In this document: in pieces, positions 6,879 to 17,534 of the stretch
Position numbering within the stretch: the stretch's first letter is position 1
Layout: the number at the start of each line of letters is the position of its first letter
Assembly (NCBI GenBank): GCA_002011735.1
Contig: MTOQ01000052.1
Location: 1 to 40,124, forward strand
Length of the DNA: 40,124 nt
Direction of reading: 5' to 3'
Source of the DNA: Nitrospirae bacterium JdFR-81
Lineage (GTDB): Bacteria; Nitrospirota; Thermodesulfovibrionia; UBA6902
Program-made: the position numbers and the translations under genes
The notes under the pieces: model-generated
What the model saw: the letters and a program-made list of their open reading frames with translations, nothing else
Database searches by the model: none
What the model was told of the DNA's origin: nothing

Positions 6879-8195
6879 TCAGTCCCCCTGTCCTCCCTCT
6901 TTAAGGAGGAGTCCAACCGCATATCTCAATCTCAGGAAGGAGAGTTGATGGTCATACCCTGCATTTGAAAGCTCCCTCTCCGTTGTCAGGAGGAGGGTGT
7001 TTGCATCTATTACATCAAGGCTATCGGCAAGGCCATACTCAAACTGCTTTGAGACGGCATTGAAGTTTTCCAGTGCGTACCTCTCCTCTGCCCTCAGGCT
7101 ATCGAGGGTCCCTGAGATGGTGAGGAGGCCGAGATATGCCTCCTCCACCTCCACCGCTATCCTCTTCTTTAATTCAGAAAGGCCATACTCAACCTGCCTG
7201 AGCCTTGCCATCGCCTGTGCCACCTCAGCCTTCCTGAGGCCCCCTTCAAAGAAGGGGAAGTCGATCCTCAACACCCCGTATATCCTCTCATCAAGCCCGA
7301 ATGTGGTGGATGGCTCGTTCTCCTCCTCCTGGTATACGCCCTCGATGGTAAGGGTCGGCCAGTAAGCACCCCTTGCATACCTCACCTCCTTCTCCGCAAT
7401 CCTCCTCTGGATAGCCATCGCCTTCATCTCCGGCCTCTCTGTAAAGGCCCTCTTCTTGAGACAATCCAGGGGGGTGAGGCTGCAGTCCCCTATCAAGGGG
7501 GCAAGGTCCACCACCACGGGCTCCTCCCTTATCTCAAAATCACCCTCGATACCTGCTATCTTCCTGAGCAGTGCCTTCTTAAGGCGGAGGTTATTGCGTG
7601 CCCTTAAGAGGTCTGCCTCTGCCCCTTTAAGCTCGGCCTCTGCCCTCAGGAGTGCCGTCTTTGTGAGCTCACCCACCTCCAGCCTCTTCCTGGTGGCATC
7701 CCTGTGTTGTCTCAATCTCTGCAGGTTTGCCTCTGCTATCTCCACTGCCTTCTCTGCCTTGAGGAGTTCGAAGTAGGCGCCTGTCACCTCCATGATATGG
7801 TCATTCCTTACAGAGCCGAGGTCATGGAGCGTCTTTCTTATCCTGTCCTTTGCGATACTGTAGGCGAGAAGCTCCCTGCCCCCAAGGGAGAAGGACTGGT
7901 CAAGCCTCATCCCCCAGGAGTCTGAATACTCAGGCTGGAGCGTGAAGCCTTCGAGGACCTCCTTATCGGTGTATCTCGTGTGGCTTCCGAATGCAGTGAG
8001 TGTAGGCAGAAGGACAGCCAGTGCCCTGTCCTTCTCCTTCATTGATATATAGAGATCCTCCTCTGCCACCTTTATCCTCTCGCTCCTCTGGAGTGCAAGC
8101 CTCCACAGTTCATCAAGTGAATACTCTGCTGCCCAGAGGCCCGGAGGTATGACAATAAACAGGAGTCCGAGTAATAACACAGAGACTGTCTTCAT
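6879..8195 (-). CDS. TolC-family outer membrane efflux protein
   Basis: A 438-aa outer membrane factor. There is a signal peptide (MKTVSVLLLGLLFIVIPPGL, cleavage after AWAA-type residues near 23), then two halves of long coiled-coil helices with the family's repeated pattern (for example LGVGELTKTALLRAEAEL in half one and FEYGLADSLDVIDANTLLL in half two). No inner membrane pump or adaptor gene lies next to it; the partner gene downstream is a metallophosphoesterase. The exported substrate cannot be inferred. It is separate from the second TolC-family gene at 31420-32778, which sits inside an Mla operon. Confidence 0.88.
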   Translation of the reverse strand: MKTVSVLLLGLLFIVIPPGLWAAEYSLDELWRLALQRSERIKVAEEDLYISMKEKDRALAVLLPTLTAFGSHTRYTDKEVLEGFTLQPEYSDSWGMRLDQSFSLGGRELLAYSIAKDRIRKTLHDLGSVRNDHIMEVTGAYFELLKAEKAVEIAEANLQRLRQHRDATRKRLEVGELTKTALLRAEAELKGAEADLLRARNNLRLKKALLRKIAGIEGDFEIREEPVVVDLAPLIGDCSLTPLDCLKKRAFTERPEMKAMAIQRRIAEKEVRYARGAYWPTLTIEGVYQEEENEPSTTFGLDERIYGVLRIDFPFFEGGLRKAEVAQAMARLRQVEYGLSELKKRIAVEVEEAYLGLLTISGTLDSLRAEERYALENFNAVSKQFEYGLADSLDVIDANTLLLTTERELSNAGYDHQLSFLRLRYAVGLLLKEGGQGD

Positions 8196-8246
8196 GGTGT
8201 ATCTCCCTTATCCAGACACAAGGATATAGAGAAACCGGGGTGGACC

Positions 8247-9122
8247 CTATGGGATCACCTTGTTAAGGGGATATTCCACTATACCTTCTGCCCCTGCTGA
8301 CTTCAGCTTCGGGATGATATCACGGACGATCTTCTCATCGATCATCACCTCAAGGGCAAACCACCCCTCATCAGAGAGCGTTGAGATCGTTGGAGAATGC
8401 ATGGCCGAAAGGAGGCTCATCACCCTCTTTAAGGCATTCCTGTGGACATTCATCTTGAGGCCAACCTTCTCCTCTGCAGCAAGTGCACCCTTGAGGAGAA
8501 GCACTATGTTCTCCATCTTCTGCCTCTTCCACCTGTCCCTCCATGCCTTCTTGTTTGCTATAAACCTGGTGGTTGAGACAAGGACCGTCTCCACAACCCT
8601 GAGGTTGTTTGCCCTCAGGGATGTGCCGGTCTCTGTGAGCTCAACAATGGCATCGGCAAGATGAGGCGGCTTCACCTCGGTTGCACCCCATGAGAAATCC
8701 ACCTCGGCATTTATCCCGCGGGACCTGAGAAACCTCTTTGTATAGTTCACGAGTTCTGTGGCGATCCGTTTGCCCTTGAGATCCGCCAGCCTCTTTATCC
8801 TTGAATCCTCTGGCACGGCAACCACCCACCTGACCGGCCTCAGCCCACCCTTTGCATAATTCAGCTCAGCCACCTCCTTCACATCAACACCCTGCTCGAG
8901 TATCCAGTCAAGCCCTGTGAGTCCACCATCAAGCACACCATCAGCGACATATCTTGCCATCTCCTGTGCCCTTATGAGCATGATCTTGATCTCAGGGTCA
9001 TCGATGGCAGGGTAATACGAACGGGCATCAACGGTGATGTTGTATCCTGCCTTCCTGAAGAGCCTGAGTGTTGACTCCTGCAGGCTACCCTTTGGCAGAC
9101 CCAGCTTCAGAACCTTCTCCAT
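8247..9122 (-). CDS. hisG: ATP phosphoribosyltransferase, long form
   Basis: First enzyme of histidine synthesis: joins ATP and PRPP in the cytoplasm. At 291 aa it is the long HisG with a C-terminal ACT-like regulatory domain (about 218-291), so no HisZ partner is needed and histidine feedback is expected. Seen: [16 protein letters not shown] at the start, DGGLTGLDW, and the PRPP loop [15 protein letters not shown] (about 161-175). It follows hisD by 50 bases on the same strand as the last gene of the rpmE-prfA-prmC-murA-hisD-hisG run. Confidence 0.96.
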   Translation of the reverse strand: MEKVLKLGLPKGSLQESTLRLFRKAGYNITVDARSYYPAIDDPEIKIMLIRAQEMARYVADGVLDGGLTGLDWILEQGVDVKEVAELNYAKGGLRPVRWVVAVPEDSRIKRLADLKGKRIATELVNYTKRFLRSRGINAEVDFSWGATEVKPPHLADAIVELTETGTSLRANNLRVVETVLVSTTRFIANKKAWRDRWKRQKMENIVLLLKGALAAEEKVGLKMNVHRNALKRVMSLLSAMHSPTISTLSDEGWFALEVMIDEKIVRDIIPKLKSAGAEGIVEYPLNKVIP

Positions 9123-9172
9123 ATAAAGACCTCACCTCCATCCATAATATTACAGAGGCACATCGAATTTAT

Positions 9173-10459
9173 TCAAACCTTGCCCTTCCTCACCCTTATG
9201 GTGTTGCCATGGGCCTCAAGCCCCTCTATATCGGCAAACCTCTCGACAATATCCGAGAGGGCCTTGAAACTGGCCTTCTTACCATGGATGATGCTTGTGC
9301 GCTTCATGAAGTCATACACACCGAGCGGGGAGGAGAACCTCGCTGTGCCACCTGTGGGCAGTGTGTGATTCGGCCCTGCTGCATAGTCACCGAGTGTCTC
9401 TGGCGTCCATTCTCCTGCAAATATGGCGCCTGCATTCTTCAGCCGTGGCAGATAACGGCCTGACGATCTCGTCATTATCTCCAGGTGTTCAGGTGCTATC
9501 TGATTGGCTATATCAACTGCATCCATCAAGTTGTCTGTGATGATTATCGCCCCGTATCTGTCAAGTGAGCTCTCCACTATCTCCCTCCTCTTGAGCCCCT
9601 TCAACTGCCTCCCCACCTCTGTCCTCACCCTCCTGGCAAGGGCTGCTGAGTCGGTGACCAGTATGGCCGAGGCCATCTCGTCATGCTCTGCCTGACCAAG
9701 GAGGTCGGATGCCACAAATTCAGGGTTTGCATGCTCGTCCGCTATTATCAGTATCTCACTCGGACCTGCTATCATATCTATACCCACATCCCCGAAGACC
9801 ATCTTCTTTGCCATGGTAACATATATGTTGCCAGGGCCGACTATCTTGTCAACCCTCTTTATCGTCTCTGTCCCGTATGCCATGGCAGCAATGGCCTGTG
9901 CACCACCTATCCTGTAGACCTCCCTTATCCCGAGTAACCTTATGGCAGCAGCCACCCATGGATTGATCACATCATCATGGCAGGGTACACAAAGCATGAT
10001 CTCCTCCACACCTGCAACCTGTGCGGGTATAACATTCATAAGCACCGTGGAGGGATAATAGGCCTTCCCGCCAGGGACATAGACACCAACCCTGTGGAGT
10101 GGTCTTATGATCTGTCCCAGTGTCATCCCGTTGTCCGAGAAATACCATGAATGCTCCTTCTGGAACTCGTGAAACACCCTTATCCTCCTTGCTGACTCCT
10201 TCAGCGCATCAAGGAAGCCCCTGTCCACGCGCCTGGCTGATGTGTCGATCTCTGCCTTGGGGATCAGGAAGTCCTTCAGTCTCACCCTGTCAAACCTCTC
10301 TGTGTATCTCCTTACAGCCCTGTCGCCATGTCTGCGAACATCGGATACAACCCTCTCCACCACCTGCCTCACCTCTTTCAGCCTCTCAAGGGACATGGAC
10401 CTCTCACTGAGCCTCTTCAAAAATCTCTGGATATCCTTCCTGTTCTTTATAACCCTCAT
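9173..10459 (-). CDS. hisD: Histidinol dehydrogenase
   Basis: Last two steps of histidine synthesis, oxidising histidinol to histidine with NAD and a zinc ion. The protein is 428 aa, the usual length. Visible are [18 protein letters not shown], the NAD-site stretch [25 protein letters not shown], zinc-site QAEHDE, the catalytic Glu-His in IAPEHLEI and the C-terminal [11 protein letters not shown]. The gene's ATG overlaps the murA stop by four bases. Confidence 0.97.
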   Translation of the reverse strand: MRVIKNRKDIQRFLKRLSERSMSLERLKEVRQVVERVVSDVRRHGDRAVRRYTERFDRVRLKDFLIPKAEIDTSARRVDRGFLDALKESARRIRVFHEFQKEHSWYFSDNGMTLGQIIRPLHRVGVYVPGGKAYYPSTVLMNVIPAQVAGVEEIMLCVPCHDDVINPWVAAAIRLLGIREVYRIGGAQAIAAMAYGTETIKRVDKIVGPGNIYVTMAKKMVFGDVGIDMIAGPSEILIIADEHANPEFVASDLLGQAEHDEMASAILVTDSAALARRVRTEVGRQLKGLKRREIVESSLDRYGAIIITDNLMDAVDIANQIAPEHLEIMTRSSGRYLPRLKNAGAIFAGEWTPETLGDYAAGPNHTLPTGGTARFSSPLGVYDFMKRTSIIHGKKASFKALSDIVERFADIEGLEAHGNTIRVRKGKV

Positions 10460-11706
10460 CTCTCCCTCCTCACCCTTGCACCAAGGCCCCTCAGCTTCTC
10501 CTCTATCCTCTCATATCCCCTGTCTATATGGTACAGCCTGTCTATCACTGTCCTGCCCTCTGCAACCAGACCGGCAAGGACAAGGGAGGCGCTCGCCCTC
10601 AGGTCGGTTGCCATCACAGGTGCACCCTTGAGCATCCTGACCCCCCTCACAGTCGCTGTTGCCCCCTCAACGATTATATCAGCACCCAGCCTCCTCATCT
10701 CTGCGACATGCATAAACCTGTTCTCGAATATCCCCTCTGTGATGAGGCTCGTGCCATCTGAGACCGCCATCAGGGCCATGAACTGTGCCTGCATATCCGT
10801 GGGGAACCCTGGATACGGCATGGTCCTCACATCCACTGCGTTCAGCCTCTCAGGTCCCTTCACCTTTAATCTACCAGGTTTGTGCTCTATATGTATACCT
10901 GCCTCCCGCAGTTTTGCAATCACCGATTCCAGGTGATCGACCCTGCACCCCCTTATCTCCACCTCCCCCCCTGTGATACCTGCCGCAGCTATGAATGTGC
11001 CTGCCTCTATCCTGTCAGGGATGACCCTGTAATCAAGTGGGTTAAGGGAGTCAACACCATTTATCCTGATGATGCTCGTCCCTGCACCCTCTATCCTGGC
11101 CCCCATGGAGACCAGGGCGTTTGCAAGGTCCTGGACCTCGGGCTCGCATGCTGCATTCTCTATTATGGTGACTCCTTCGGCGAGTGTTGCGGCCATCATC
11201 AGATTCTCTGTGCCTGTGACGGTAGGGATATCAAGGTAGATCGTTGCCCCCCTCAGCCTTTCAGCCCTTGCATTTATATAACCCTCAGAGAGCTCTATCT
11301 CCGCACCCATCTTCTGCAGCCCCATGATGTGGAGGTCAATGGGTCTTGCACCTATTGCACACCCGCCTGGCAGGGAGACCCGTGCCCTGCCCATCCTCGC
11401 AAGCAACGGCCCAAGGACAAGGACAGATGCCCGCATGGTCTTTACAAGCTCATATGGCGCCTCCACTGTCTGTAGATTATCACTGTCAAGCACCACGGTG
11501 CCATTGTCGTGCATAAAGTCAATACCAAGATGGGTGAGCAGTCTCCCCATCGTGGTGATGTCCCTAAGGGAAGGCACATTGTGGATACGGTTCACACCTG
11601 GAGCAAGGATAGAGGCGGCCATTATCGGAAGGGCAGCATTCTTTGCACCGCTGATATCCACCGTCCCCTCAAGCCTCACCCCTCCCTCTATTATCAACCT
11701 CTCCAT
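10456..11706 (-). CDS. murA: UDP-N-acetylglucosamine 1-carboxyvinyltransferase
   Basis: Transfers enolpyruvate from PEP to UDP-GlcNAc, the committed step of peptidoglycan synthesis. 416 aa. Lys22-Asn23 in [11 protein letters not shown] and the catalytic loop [15 protein letters not shown] with Cys116 are intact. Because the loop carries Cys and not Asp, the enzyme is expected to be fosfomycin-sensitive. It overlaps prmC by 13 bases upstream and hisD by four bases downstream, so it is translated within the operon. Confidence 0.97.
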   Translation of the reverse strand: MERLIIEGGVRLEGTVDISGAKNAALPIMAASILAPGVNRIHNVPSLRDITTMGRLLTHLGIDFMHDNGTVVLDSDNLQTVEAPYELVKTMRASVLVLGPLLARMGRARVSLPGGCAIGARPIDLHIMGLQKMGAEIELSEGYINARAERLRGATIYLDIPTVTGTENLMMAATLAEGVTIIENAACEPEVQDLANALVSMGARIEGAGTSIIRINGVDSLNPLDYRVIPDRIEAGTFIAAAGITGGEVEIRGCRVDHLESVIAKLREAGIHIEHKPGRLKVKGPERLNAVDVRTMPYPGFPTDMQAQFMALMAVSDGTSLITEGIFENRFMHVAEMRRLGADIIVEGATATVRGVRMLKGAPVMATDLRASASLVLAGLVAEGRTVIDRLYHIDRGYERIEEKLRGLGARVRRER

Positions 11707-12563
11707 CGAGCCACTACTATCCTCTGCATGCCTGAATAATCCCTCAAGACCTCTAAACCAGTATATCCTGAGTCCTTTAATTTATCCACTATCCACCCAA
11801 GACCATCTGGATTTATCTCCATTATGAGCAGACCACCGTCCTTCAGATAATGGCAGGCCTCAGGGATGATTCTCCTGTAATACTCAAGGCCGTCCCTCCC
11901 TCCATCAATGGCGACAATGGGTTCCCACTCCCTTATCTCGGGCTGGAGCCTGCCTATATCCCCTGTCCTGATGTAGGGCGGGTTTGTTATTATGACATCA
12001 AAGTGCCCCTGCCTCCTGAACGGCCTGAAGAGGTCTCCTGTGATAAACCCTACATTGTTGACCCTGTTCGCCAGGGCGTTCATCACGGCATACCCTGTGG
12101 CAACCCAGGATATATCACTGCCATATACATATGCATCAGGAAACGCCCTTGCGAGTGAGAGGGCGAGACATCCGCTCCCTGTGCAGAGGTCCAGGATGCA
12201 TAGTGATGGGTATCTATCCATGACCTGTAGCCTGTAATCCCTAATCCTCTTAATCGCCTCCTCGGCCATGACCTCTGTCTCAGGCCTTGGTATGAGGACA
12301 CCCTCTCCTACCATCAGCCTCAACCCCAGAAAATCCACATGGCCTGTTATATACTGCAGGGGTTCGCGCCGTGCCCTCCTTCTCAGCACCTCCTCAAGGA
12401 GGCCCTTCTCATCAGTGCCTATGGGAGGATTATCCCTGTAGATCCTTACCCTGTCCATGCCCAGGGCATGGACTATGAGCTCCTCCGCCTCCCTCACAGG
12501 CTCCTCTATCCCTAACTCTCCAAGGAGCCTGCCTGTCTCCCTTATCTTGTCAATCACCCTCAT
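11694..12563 (-). CDS. prmC: Release factor glutamine methyltransferase
   Basis: SAM-dependent N5-glutamine methyltransferase that modifies the GGQ motif of release factors. 289 aa with an N-terminal helical substrate-binding part ([10 protein letters not shown] near 71-80, IPRPETE near 91-97), the SAM-binding [15 protein letters not shown] (about 124-138) and the catalytic TNPPYI (193-198). It starts eight bases after the prfA stop, so enzyme and substrate are made together. Confidence 0.96.
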   Translation of the reverse strand: MRVIDKIRETGRLLGELGIEEPVREAEELIVHALGMDRVRIYRDNPPIGTDEKGLLEEVLRRRARREPLQYITGHVDFLGLRLMVGEGVLIPRPETEVMAEEAIKRIRDYRLQVMDRYPSLCILDLCTGSGCLALSLARAFPDAYVYGSDISWVATGYAVMNALANRVNNVGFITGDLFRPFRRQGHFDVIITNPPYIRTGDIGRLQPEIREWEPIVAIDGGRDGLEYYRRIIPEACHYLKDGGLLIMEINPDGLGWIVDKLKDSGYTGLEVLRDYSGMQRIVVARWRG

Positions 12564-12571
12564 CCGTCCTC

Positions 12572-13639
12572 TCAGATATCCTTGAGCTTCTCTGCCTGAT
12601 AATAGGCGATCAGGTTCTCGATGATCTCATCAAGCTCACCATCAAGCACACTTGATAGTTTGTGGAGTGTGAGGTTTATCCTGTGATCGGTCACCCTGTT
12701 CTGGGGAAAGTTATAGGTCCTTATCTTCTCGCTCCTCTCACCTGTCCCCACCTGGGACCTCCTCTCCTTCGCCCTCTCCTCCTCCTGCCTCTGCATCTCA
12801 AGCTCATAGAGCCTTGACCGTAACACCTTCAATGCCCTCTCCTTGTTCTTTATCTGGGAGCGACTGTCCTGACACTGCACAATCATACCTGTGGGGATAT
12901 GCACAATCCTAACCGCTGAGTATGTTGTATTCACCCCCTGGCCACCAGGGCCTGAGGCACAAAAGGTGTCTATCCTCAGATCCTTCTCGTCGATCTTCAA
13001 GTCCACCTCCTCGGCCTCGGGTAGCACGGCGACCGTGGCAGTGGAGGTATGGATCCTGCCAGAGGCCTCTGTAACAGGGACCCTCTGCACACGGTGTGTC
13101 CCGCTCTCATACTTCAGCCTGCTATATGCACCTTCCCCTCTTATAGAGGCTATCACCTCTTTTATCCCTCCCACACCTGTCGGGTTAATATCCAGGACCT
13201 CCACCTTCCAGCCCTTGCTCTCGGCGTATCTTGAATACATCCTGAAGAGGTCTCCTGCGAAAAGGGACGCCTCCTCACCTCCGGTGCCTGCGCGTATCTC
13301 GAGTATCACATTCTTTGTGTCACGTGGATCCTTCGGTATCAACATCCTCTTCAGCTCATTCTCAACCACCGGCAGCCTCTCCTTCAGCGCCACAAGTTCC
13401 TCCTCGGCAAGCTCCTTCAGGCCATTGTCGTTGCTTGAGTCGATGATCTCCTGGGCCTCTCTCATATCAGAGAGTATCTTCTTGTATTCACGGATCTTCT
13501 CAACAAGCCCGGAGAGCTCGGCCTGCTCCTTCAGATAGCGTGTGCTCTTTGATACATCTGAAAAGACAGCAGGGTCTGAGAGTAGCCTTGAGAGCTCGTC
13601 GTATTTCTTCTCTATCTCCTCAAGCTTCTCAAGAAGCAT
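12572..13639 (-). CDS. prfA: Peptide chain release factor 1
   Basis: Recognises UAA and UAG stop codons and triggers peptide release. 355 aa, normal length. The tripeptide decoding motif appears as PVT (188-190, PxT type of RF1) in [16 protein letters not shown], and the catalytic GGQ is at 232-234 in [11 protein letters not shown]. Followed closely by prmC, which methylates that glutamine. About 103 bases separate it from rpmE. Confidence 0.97.
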   Translation of the reverse strand: MLLEKLEEIEKKYDELSRLLSDPAVFSDVSKSTRYLKEQAELSGLVEKIREYKKILSDMREAQEIIDSSNDNGLKELAEEELVALKERLPVVENELKRMLIPKDPRDTKNVILEIRAGTGGEEASLFAGDLFRMYSRYAESKGWKVEVLDINPTGVGGIKEVIASIRGEGAYSRLKYESGTHRVQRVPVTEASGRIHTSTATVAVLPEAEEVDLKIDEKDLRIDTFCASGPGGQGVNTTYSAVRIVHIPTGMIVQCQDSRSQIKNKERALKVLRSRLYELEMQRQEEERAKERRSQVGTGERSEKIRTYNFPQNRVTDHRINLTLHKLSSVLDGELDEIIENLIAYYQAEKLKDI

Positions 13640-13742
13640 GATGTGTCACCCTGTTTATACAAAAATTTGCGGTGCATAAATAACAAAGGAGGAAACCCTC
13701 ACTTTCATGCATTTACACCAGGGGCCTCCTCCTTGAGATAAG

Positions 13743-13949
13743 CTACTTCTTGTTCTTTGCGTATTTCCTTCTGAACCTGTCAACCCTTCCCTCTGAGTCC
13801 ACTATCTTCTGTTTTCCTGTATAGAAGGGATGACACTTTGAACATATATCCACATGTATGGAAGGAAGGGTGGATCGCGTCACAAATGTCTCACCACAGG
13901 CACATACAACCTTTGCCTCTCTGTATTCAGGGTGGATTCCCTCTTTCAA
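13743..13949 (-). CDS. rpmE: 50S ribosomal protein L31, zinc form
   Basis: A 68-aa ribosomal protein. It keeps cysteines of the zinc-binding (C+) type: CAC near 16-18 and CSKC near 37-40, the latter in the family signature [13 protein letters not shown]. Translation starts at a TTG (13949) that aligns with the family's first residue and has GGAGGT five bases upstream. The zinc form implies that zinc limitation is not handled by this copy. Confidence 0.95.
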   Translation of the reverse strand: MKEGIHPEYREAKVVCACGETFVTRSTLPSIHVDICSKCHPFYTGKQKIVDSEGRVDRFRRKYAKNKK

Positions 13950-13980
13950 TGCCGACCTCCGTAAAATTGTTTGTGTATAA

Positions 13981-14010
13981 AATATAACAGAGAAGAGAGA
14001 TATTTTGCAA
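13981..14010 (-). promoter_or_regulatory. Candidate promoter for rpmE operon
   Basis: Minus-strand -35 TTGCAA (14010 to 14005) and -10 TATATT (13986 to 13981), separated by 18 bases; 4 of 6 and 5 of 6 to consensus. It lies about 30 bases upstream of the TTG start of rpmE. Confidence 0.5.
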
Positions 14011-14025
14011 ATTCATGGGCACTGG

Positions 14026-14055
14026 TTGTAAAACCTGTCTCCATTATGTTATAAA
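14026..14055 (+). promoter_or_regulatory. Candidate promoter for the parvulin lipoprotein gene
   Basis: TTGTAA (14026-14031), an 18-base spacer, then TATAAA (14050-14055). Back to back with the rpmE promoter in the same 139-bp divergent spacer. Confidence 0.5.
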
Positions 14056-14088
14056 AGCAGATAACCCAATTAAGAAAGGAGAGAGGTT

Positions 14089-14931
14089 GTGAAGAAGACA
14101 CTAACACTGATTCTCGCTATTTTTTTTGTGCTCGGATGCATCCAGAATGGGAACACCGAGGGGCCGATCATCGCAAAGGTGAATGATGCGGTGATAACAA
14201 AGGAGGACTTCCTGAGGAGCCTGGATAGTCTGCCAGGATGGGCAAAGGACAGGTTCAGCAGCAAGGAGGGCAAGAAGCAGTTCCTTGAGGAGCTCATAAA
14301 GAGGGAATTGCTGTATCAGGAGGCAGAGAGGATCGGCCTTGACAAGGACAAGGAGTTCCTTGAGAAGTTGGAGGACTTCAAGAAGATGACCCTCCTCTCG
14401 ATACTCATCAAGAGGGAGATAGAGGAGAAGGCCGTTGTAAGTGACGAGGAGGTAAAGAAATACTACGACAACAACAAAGAGGAGTTCAGGACAGACATGG
14501 TAAGGGCAAGCCATATACTTGTGGATACAGAGGATGATGCCAGGGAGATCCTGAAGAGGATCAAAAACGGTGAGGACTTTGCAGAGCTGGCAAAGTCGTT
14601 CTCAAAGGACAGTGGCTCTGCATCAAGGGGCGGAGACCTCGGTTTCTTTGGGAGGGGCAAGATGATACCAGAGTTTGAAAGGGTGGCATTCGGCCTCAAG
14701 CCAGGTGAGGTCAGCAAGCCACTGAAGACCCGTTTCGGGTACCACATCATAAAGGTGACCGAGAAGAAGGAAGGCACACAGCTTGCATTCAGCGATGTAA
14801 AGGACAGGATAAGGGAGAAGCTGATCTCCGAGAGGCAGAGTGAGCTCTTTGAATCCCTGATCAATAGATTGATGAAGGGCAGCAAGATCAAGAGGAACCT
14901 GGAGGAGCTCGACTCTATTGAGATCCAGTAG
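14089..14931 (+). CDS. Parvulin-type peptidyl-prolyl isomerase lipoprotein (PrsA/SurA-like)
   Basis: A 280-aa periplasmic folding helper. The N-terminus is a lipoprotein signal with lipobox VLGC (Cys17), so it is probably membrane-anchored. Residues about 25-135 form a SurA-N-like chaperone part (AKVNDAVITKEDFL). The parvulin domain follows at about 139-234 (RASHILV, FAELAKSFSKD, GGDLGFFGRG, MIPEFE, KTRFGYHIIKV). Start is GTG with a GGAG site seven bases before. It ends six bases before the end of the convergent proS gene. Confidence 0.9.
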   Translation: MKKTLTLILAIFFVLGCIQNGNTEGPIIAKVNDAVITKEDFLRSLDSLPGWAKDRFSSKEGKKQFLEELIKRELLYQEAERIGLDKDKEFLEKLEDFKKMTLLSILIKREIEEKAVVSDEEVKKYYDNNKEEFRTDMVRASHILVDTEDDAREILKRIKNGEDFAELAKSFSKDSGSASRGGDLGFFGRGKMIPEFERVAFGLKPGEVSKPLKTRFGYHIIKVTEKKEGTQLAFSDVKDRIREKLISERQSELFESLINRLMKGSKIKRNLEELDSIEIQ

Positions 14932-14937
14932 AAATCC

Positions 14938-16629
14938 TTAACCCCGGGCCTTGTAATGGGAGGAGACCCTTTCTATGGCCTCTGAAGAGGTGAGCCTCTC
15001 CACCTTGCCTGTCCTCCTCTGCTTCAGTTCAACAAGGCCCTCTTTAAGGGTCTTCTTGCCGATTATTATCTGGTAGGGGATGCCTATCAGGTCGGCATCC
15101 TTGAACTTCACCCCTGCCCTCACATCCCTGTCATCAATGAGCACCTCTATACCCCTGTCCCTGAGGGTTGTGTATATCTCTTCAGATGTCTCCATAACGT
15201 CCGTATCCTCGGTCACCGGAAGGACCTCGACGTCGAATGGAGCGATACTCTCGGGCCAGATGATACCATCATCATCGTGATTCTGTTCAATCGCCGCTGC
15301 TGCTATCCGTGCAGGGCCGATCCCGTAGCTACCCATCACTATCGGCACCTCCCTGCCCTTCTCATCAAGATAGAAGGCCCTCAGGGGCACGGAATACTTT
15401 GTGCCGAGCTTGAAGATATTGCCCACCTCTATGGCCCTCTCTATCCTTATATCTCCGCCACATTCTGGACACCTGTCCTCTTCCTTCACCACATGTATAT
15501 CATGCCACTCTGCGTCGAAGTGCACAGATGGCCTTATCCCCCTTGTGTGAAACCCCTCCCTGTTCGCACCTGATATATAGACCCCCTGCCTTATGGAGAT
15601 GTCGGCTATCTTCCTCAGGCTATTGTTATGTGGTCCTATAAAGCCTGCCTCAACCCCGAGTATCTCCCTTATCTCCTCCCTCTCTGCCTGCCTGAACCCC
15701 CCAACAATCCTCATGAGCTTCTTCTCATGGAGCTCCTGATCCCCCCTTATCAATGCGAGGAACGGGCCATCCCTGCCTATCAATACAAGGCTCTTTATAA
15801 AGTATTCGGCCGGTGCATTCAGGAACTCTGAGACCTCCTCAACGGTCCTCTTCTCAGGGGTGGGGATGTCCTCCAGATCCCAGTCGCTATGATCCTCGGG
15901 CTGGGGTCGAGGCGTTGAACGGGCAAGCTCGGTATTCGCAGCATAACCGCATGAGTCACATAATACTATCGTATCCTCACCAGCAGGGCTCGGGGCCATG
16001 AATTCATGGGCACCTGCACCACCCATCATCCCAGGGTCACTCTGGACCTGATAGAATTTGAGTCCGCACCTGCTGAATATCCTGTGATAGGCATCAACGT
16101 GTCTCTGATAGCTCTCCTCAAGGCCCTGCTCATCCCTGTCAAAGCTATAGCTGTCCTTCATGAGGAACTCCCTTGTCCTCAAGACCCCGCTCTTTGGCCT
16201 TGCCTCATCCCTGAACTTTGTCTGGATCTGATACCAGACCTGTGGCAGGTCCCTGTATGAACGGATCTCCATGGATGCAAGCCATGTGATTATCTCCTCA
16301 TGGGTCATGCCGAGACACATATCCCTCCTGCCCCTGTCCTTCAGCCTGAACATCTCCTCCCCTATCTCTGACCACCTCCCTGTTGCCTGCCATATCTCAG
16401 CAGGATGGAGTGCTGGCATGGTGATCTCCTGTGCACCTATCGCATCCATCTCCTGCCTGATTATCCTGTTGATCCTGTCGATGACCCTCCATCCAAGGGG
16501 GAGGTAGATATATAGACCAGCGGCAAGCTGTCTTATATAGCCCGCACGGAGCATCAGGATGTGGCTTATGGCCTCTGCCTCGGCAGGGGTCTCCCTGAGG
16601 GTGGGTATGAAGGTCTTGGAAAATCGCAT
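14938..16629 (-). CDS. proS: Prolyl-tRNA synthetase
   Basis: Class II aminoacyl-tRNA synthetase charging tRNA-Pro. 563 aa, the bacterial long type. The N-terminal core (MRFSKTFIPTLRETPAEAE, GLYIYLPLGWRVI, MPALHPAEIW) is interrupted by a YbaK-like editing domain (about 240-380, APAEYFIKSLVLI) that clears Ala-tRNA-Pro. The ATP site resumes with YGIGPARIAAAAIEQ, and the anticodon-binding domain ends the protein (VLIDDRDVRAGVKFKDADL). It is followed upstream by a methyltransferase gene 26 bases away. Confidence 0.97.
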   Translation of the reverse strand: MRFSKTFIPTLRETPAEAEAISHILMLRAGYIRQLAAGLYIYLPLGWRVIDRINRIIRQEMDAIGAQEITMPALHPAEIWQATGRWSEIGEEMFRLKDRGRRDMCLGMTHEEIITWLASMEIRSYRDLPQVWYQIQTKFRDEARPKSGVLRTREFLMKDSYSFDRDEQGLEESYQRHVDAYHRIFSRCGLKFYQVQSDPGMMGGAGAHEFMAPSPAGEDTIVLCDSCGYAANTELARSTPRPQPEDHSDWDLEDIPTPEKRTVEEVSEFLNAPAEYFIKSLVLIGRDGPFLALIRGDQELHEKKLMRIVGGFRQAEREEIREILGVEAGFIGPHNNSLRKIADISIRQGVYISGANREGFHTRGIRPSVHFDAEWHDIHVVKEEDRCPECGGDIRIERAIEVGNIFKLGTKYSVPLRAFYLDEKGREVPIVMGSYGIGPARIAAAAIEQNHDDDGIIWPESIAPFDVEVLPVTEDTDVMETSEEIYTTLRDRGIEVLIDDRDVRAGVKFKDADLIGIPYQIIIGKKTLKEGLVELKQRRTGKVERLTSSEAIERVSSHYKARG

Positions 16630-16655
16630 TTATCCCCTTACACCTTATTGCAGGG

Positions 16656-17441
16656 TCAGTTGGCCCGTGGCCTCAGCGTGAGCAGTATATTCTCATCATA
16701 CCACTCGATATTGTCCGTGTCCCTGAAGCGCCTTCTGATGTTCTCCTTGAAACCATCGAGTGAACTGTTCAGTTCATGATCATCATAGAGGGAGAAGGTC
16801 GAGTAGTGTCTTGCCTTTACCTTTTCTATCAGGTTCTCAAGGGAATCGCTCCTCTTGTATCTAAAGTGTCTCGTCTCCTCGAGGCTGAGAGAACCTGAGG
16901 ATTCGATCATATCCCTGAGCTCATCAAGCTCATACAGACGCCTCTCCTTCTCGACAAACATGGGGAAGTGCTGCCCCCAGATACCCCGTGCATTCTGACT
17001 CCTGAGCCTCGTGTAGATAAACACCCACCCGTTCCTCTTCAGGGCCCTGCCCGTGCTTTTGAGGAAGACAGGGGTGTCAAAGTGGTGAATGGCATTAAAT
17101 GTAAAGATACAGTCCATGGAGTCATCCTCTAAGTGGAAGTCATTGGCATCGGCCTTGAGCGTGGTAAAGTTATTCACCCCATGGCTCCTGAGATACTCTG
17201 ATGCCTCCCTCAACATCGCCTCGTTTATATCTATGCAGGTGAGGTGGAGGTTCTTTATATGCCTCAACAGCAGGAGGTCATACCTCCCATCACCACACCC
17301 TATGTCTGCACCCCTCACTTCGCTGAGCCCCCCGATCCTGTTCTTTATATGGATGATCGGTTCGATATCCGTCGTCCTCACACGCCTGTATTTACTCGCA
17401 ATCCTTGAGAAATGGCTATACATCGTGTTAGAGATACTCAT
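16656..17441 (-). CDS. Class I SAM-dependent methyltransferase
   Basis: A 261-aa Rossmann-fold methyltransferase. The SAM-binding motif I is ADIGCGDGRYDLL (about 45-57), the acidic end of strand 2 is CIDIN, and the post-motif region reads DCIFTFNAIHHF. The substrate is unknown; the DCIFTFNAIHHF type is common in small-molecule and lipid methyltransferases of the UbiE-like group. I start it at ATG 17441 (MSISNTMYSHFSRIASKYR), preceded by GGAAGG; a TTG at 17465 would add eight residues but would remove that site from use. Placed between proS and the inositol-phosphate synthase gene on the same strand. Confidence 0.85.
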   Translation of the reverse strand: MSISNTMYSHFSRIASKYRRVRTTDIEPIIHIKNRIGGLSEVRGADIGCGDGRYDLLLLRHIKNLHLTCIDINEAMLREASEYLRSHGVNNFTTLKADANDFHLEDDSMDCIFTFNAIHHFDTPVFLKSTGRALKRNGWVFIYTRLRSQNARGIWGQHFPMFVEKERRLYELDELRDMIESSGSLSLEETRHFRYKRSDSLENLIEKVKARHYSTFSLYDDHELNSSLDGFKENIRRRFRDTDNIEWYDENILLTLRPRAN

Positions 17442-17534
17442 GCCCTTTTCCCTTCCTAAATCCAAAGATTTAATCAGACCACGGGCCTCAGGCCCCTGAC
17501 CTGCCCGTCTCCCTCGGACTATCTGAGGGACTGA

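Noticed and set aside
12891-13538. 215-codon open frame opposite prfA
   Set aside because: Shadow of a strongly conserved gene; Ser-rich translation without domain signals.
13677-13742. Hairpin AAGGAGGA/TCCTCCTT between rpmE and prfA as a terminator
   Set aside because: The pairing arms are separated by a long loop and are followed by a poor T-run; it may simply be two purine-rich tracts, so it is not listed as a feature.
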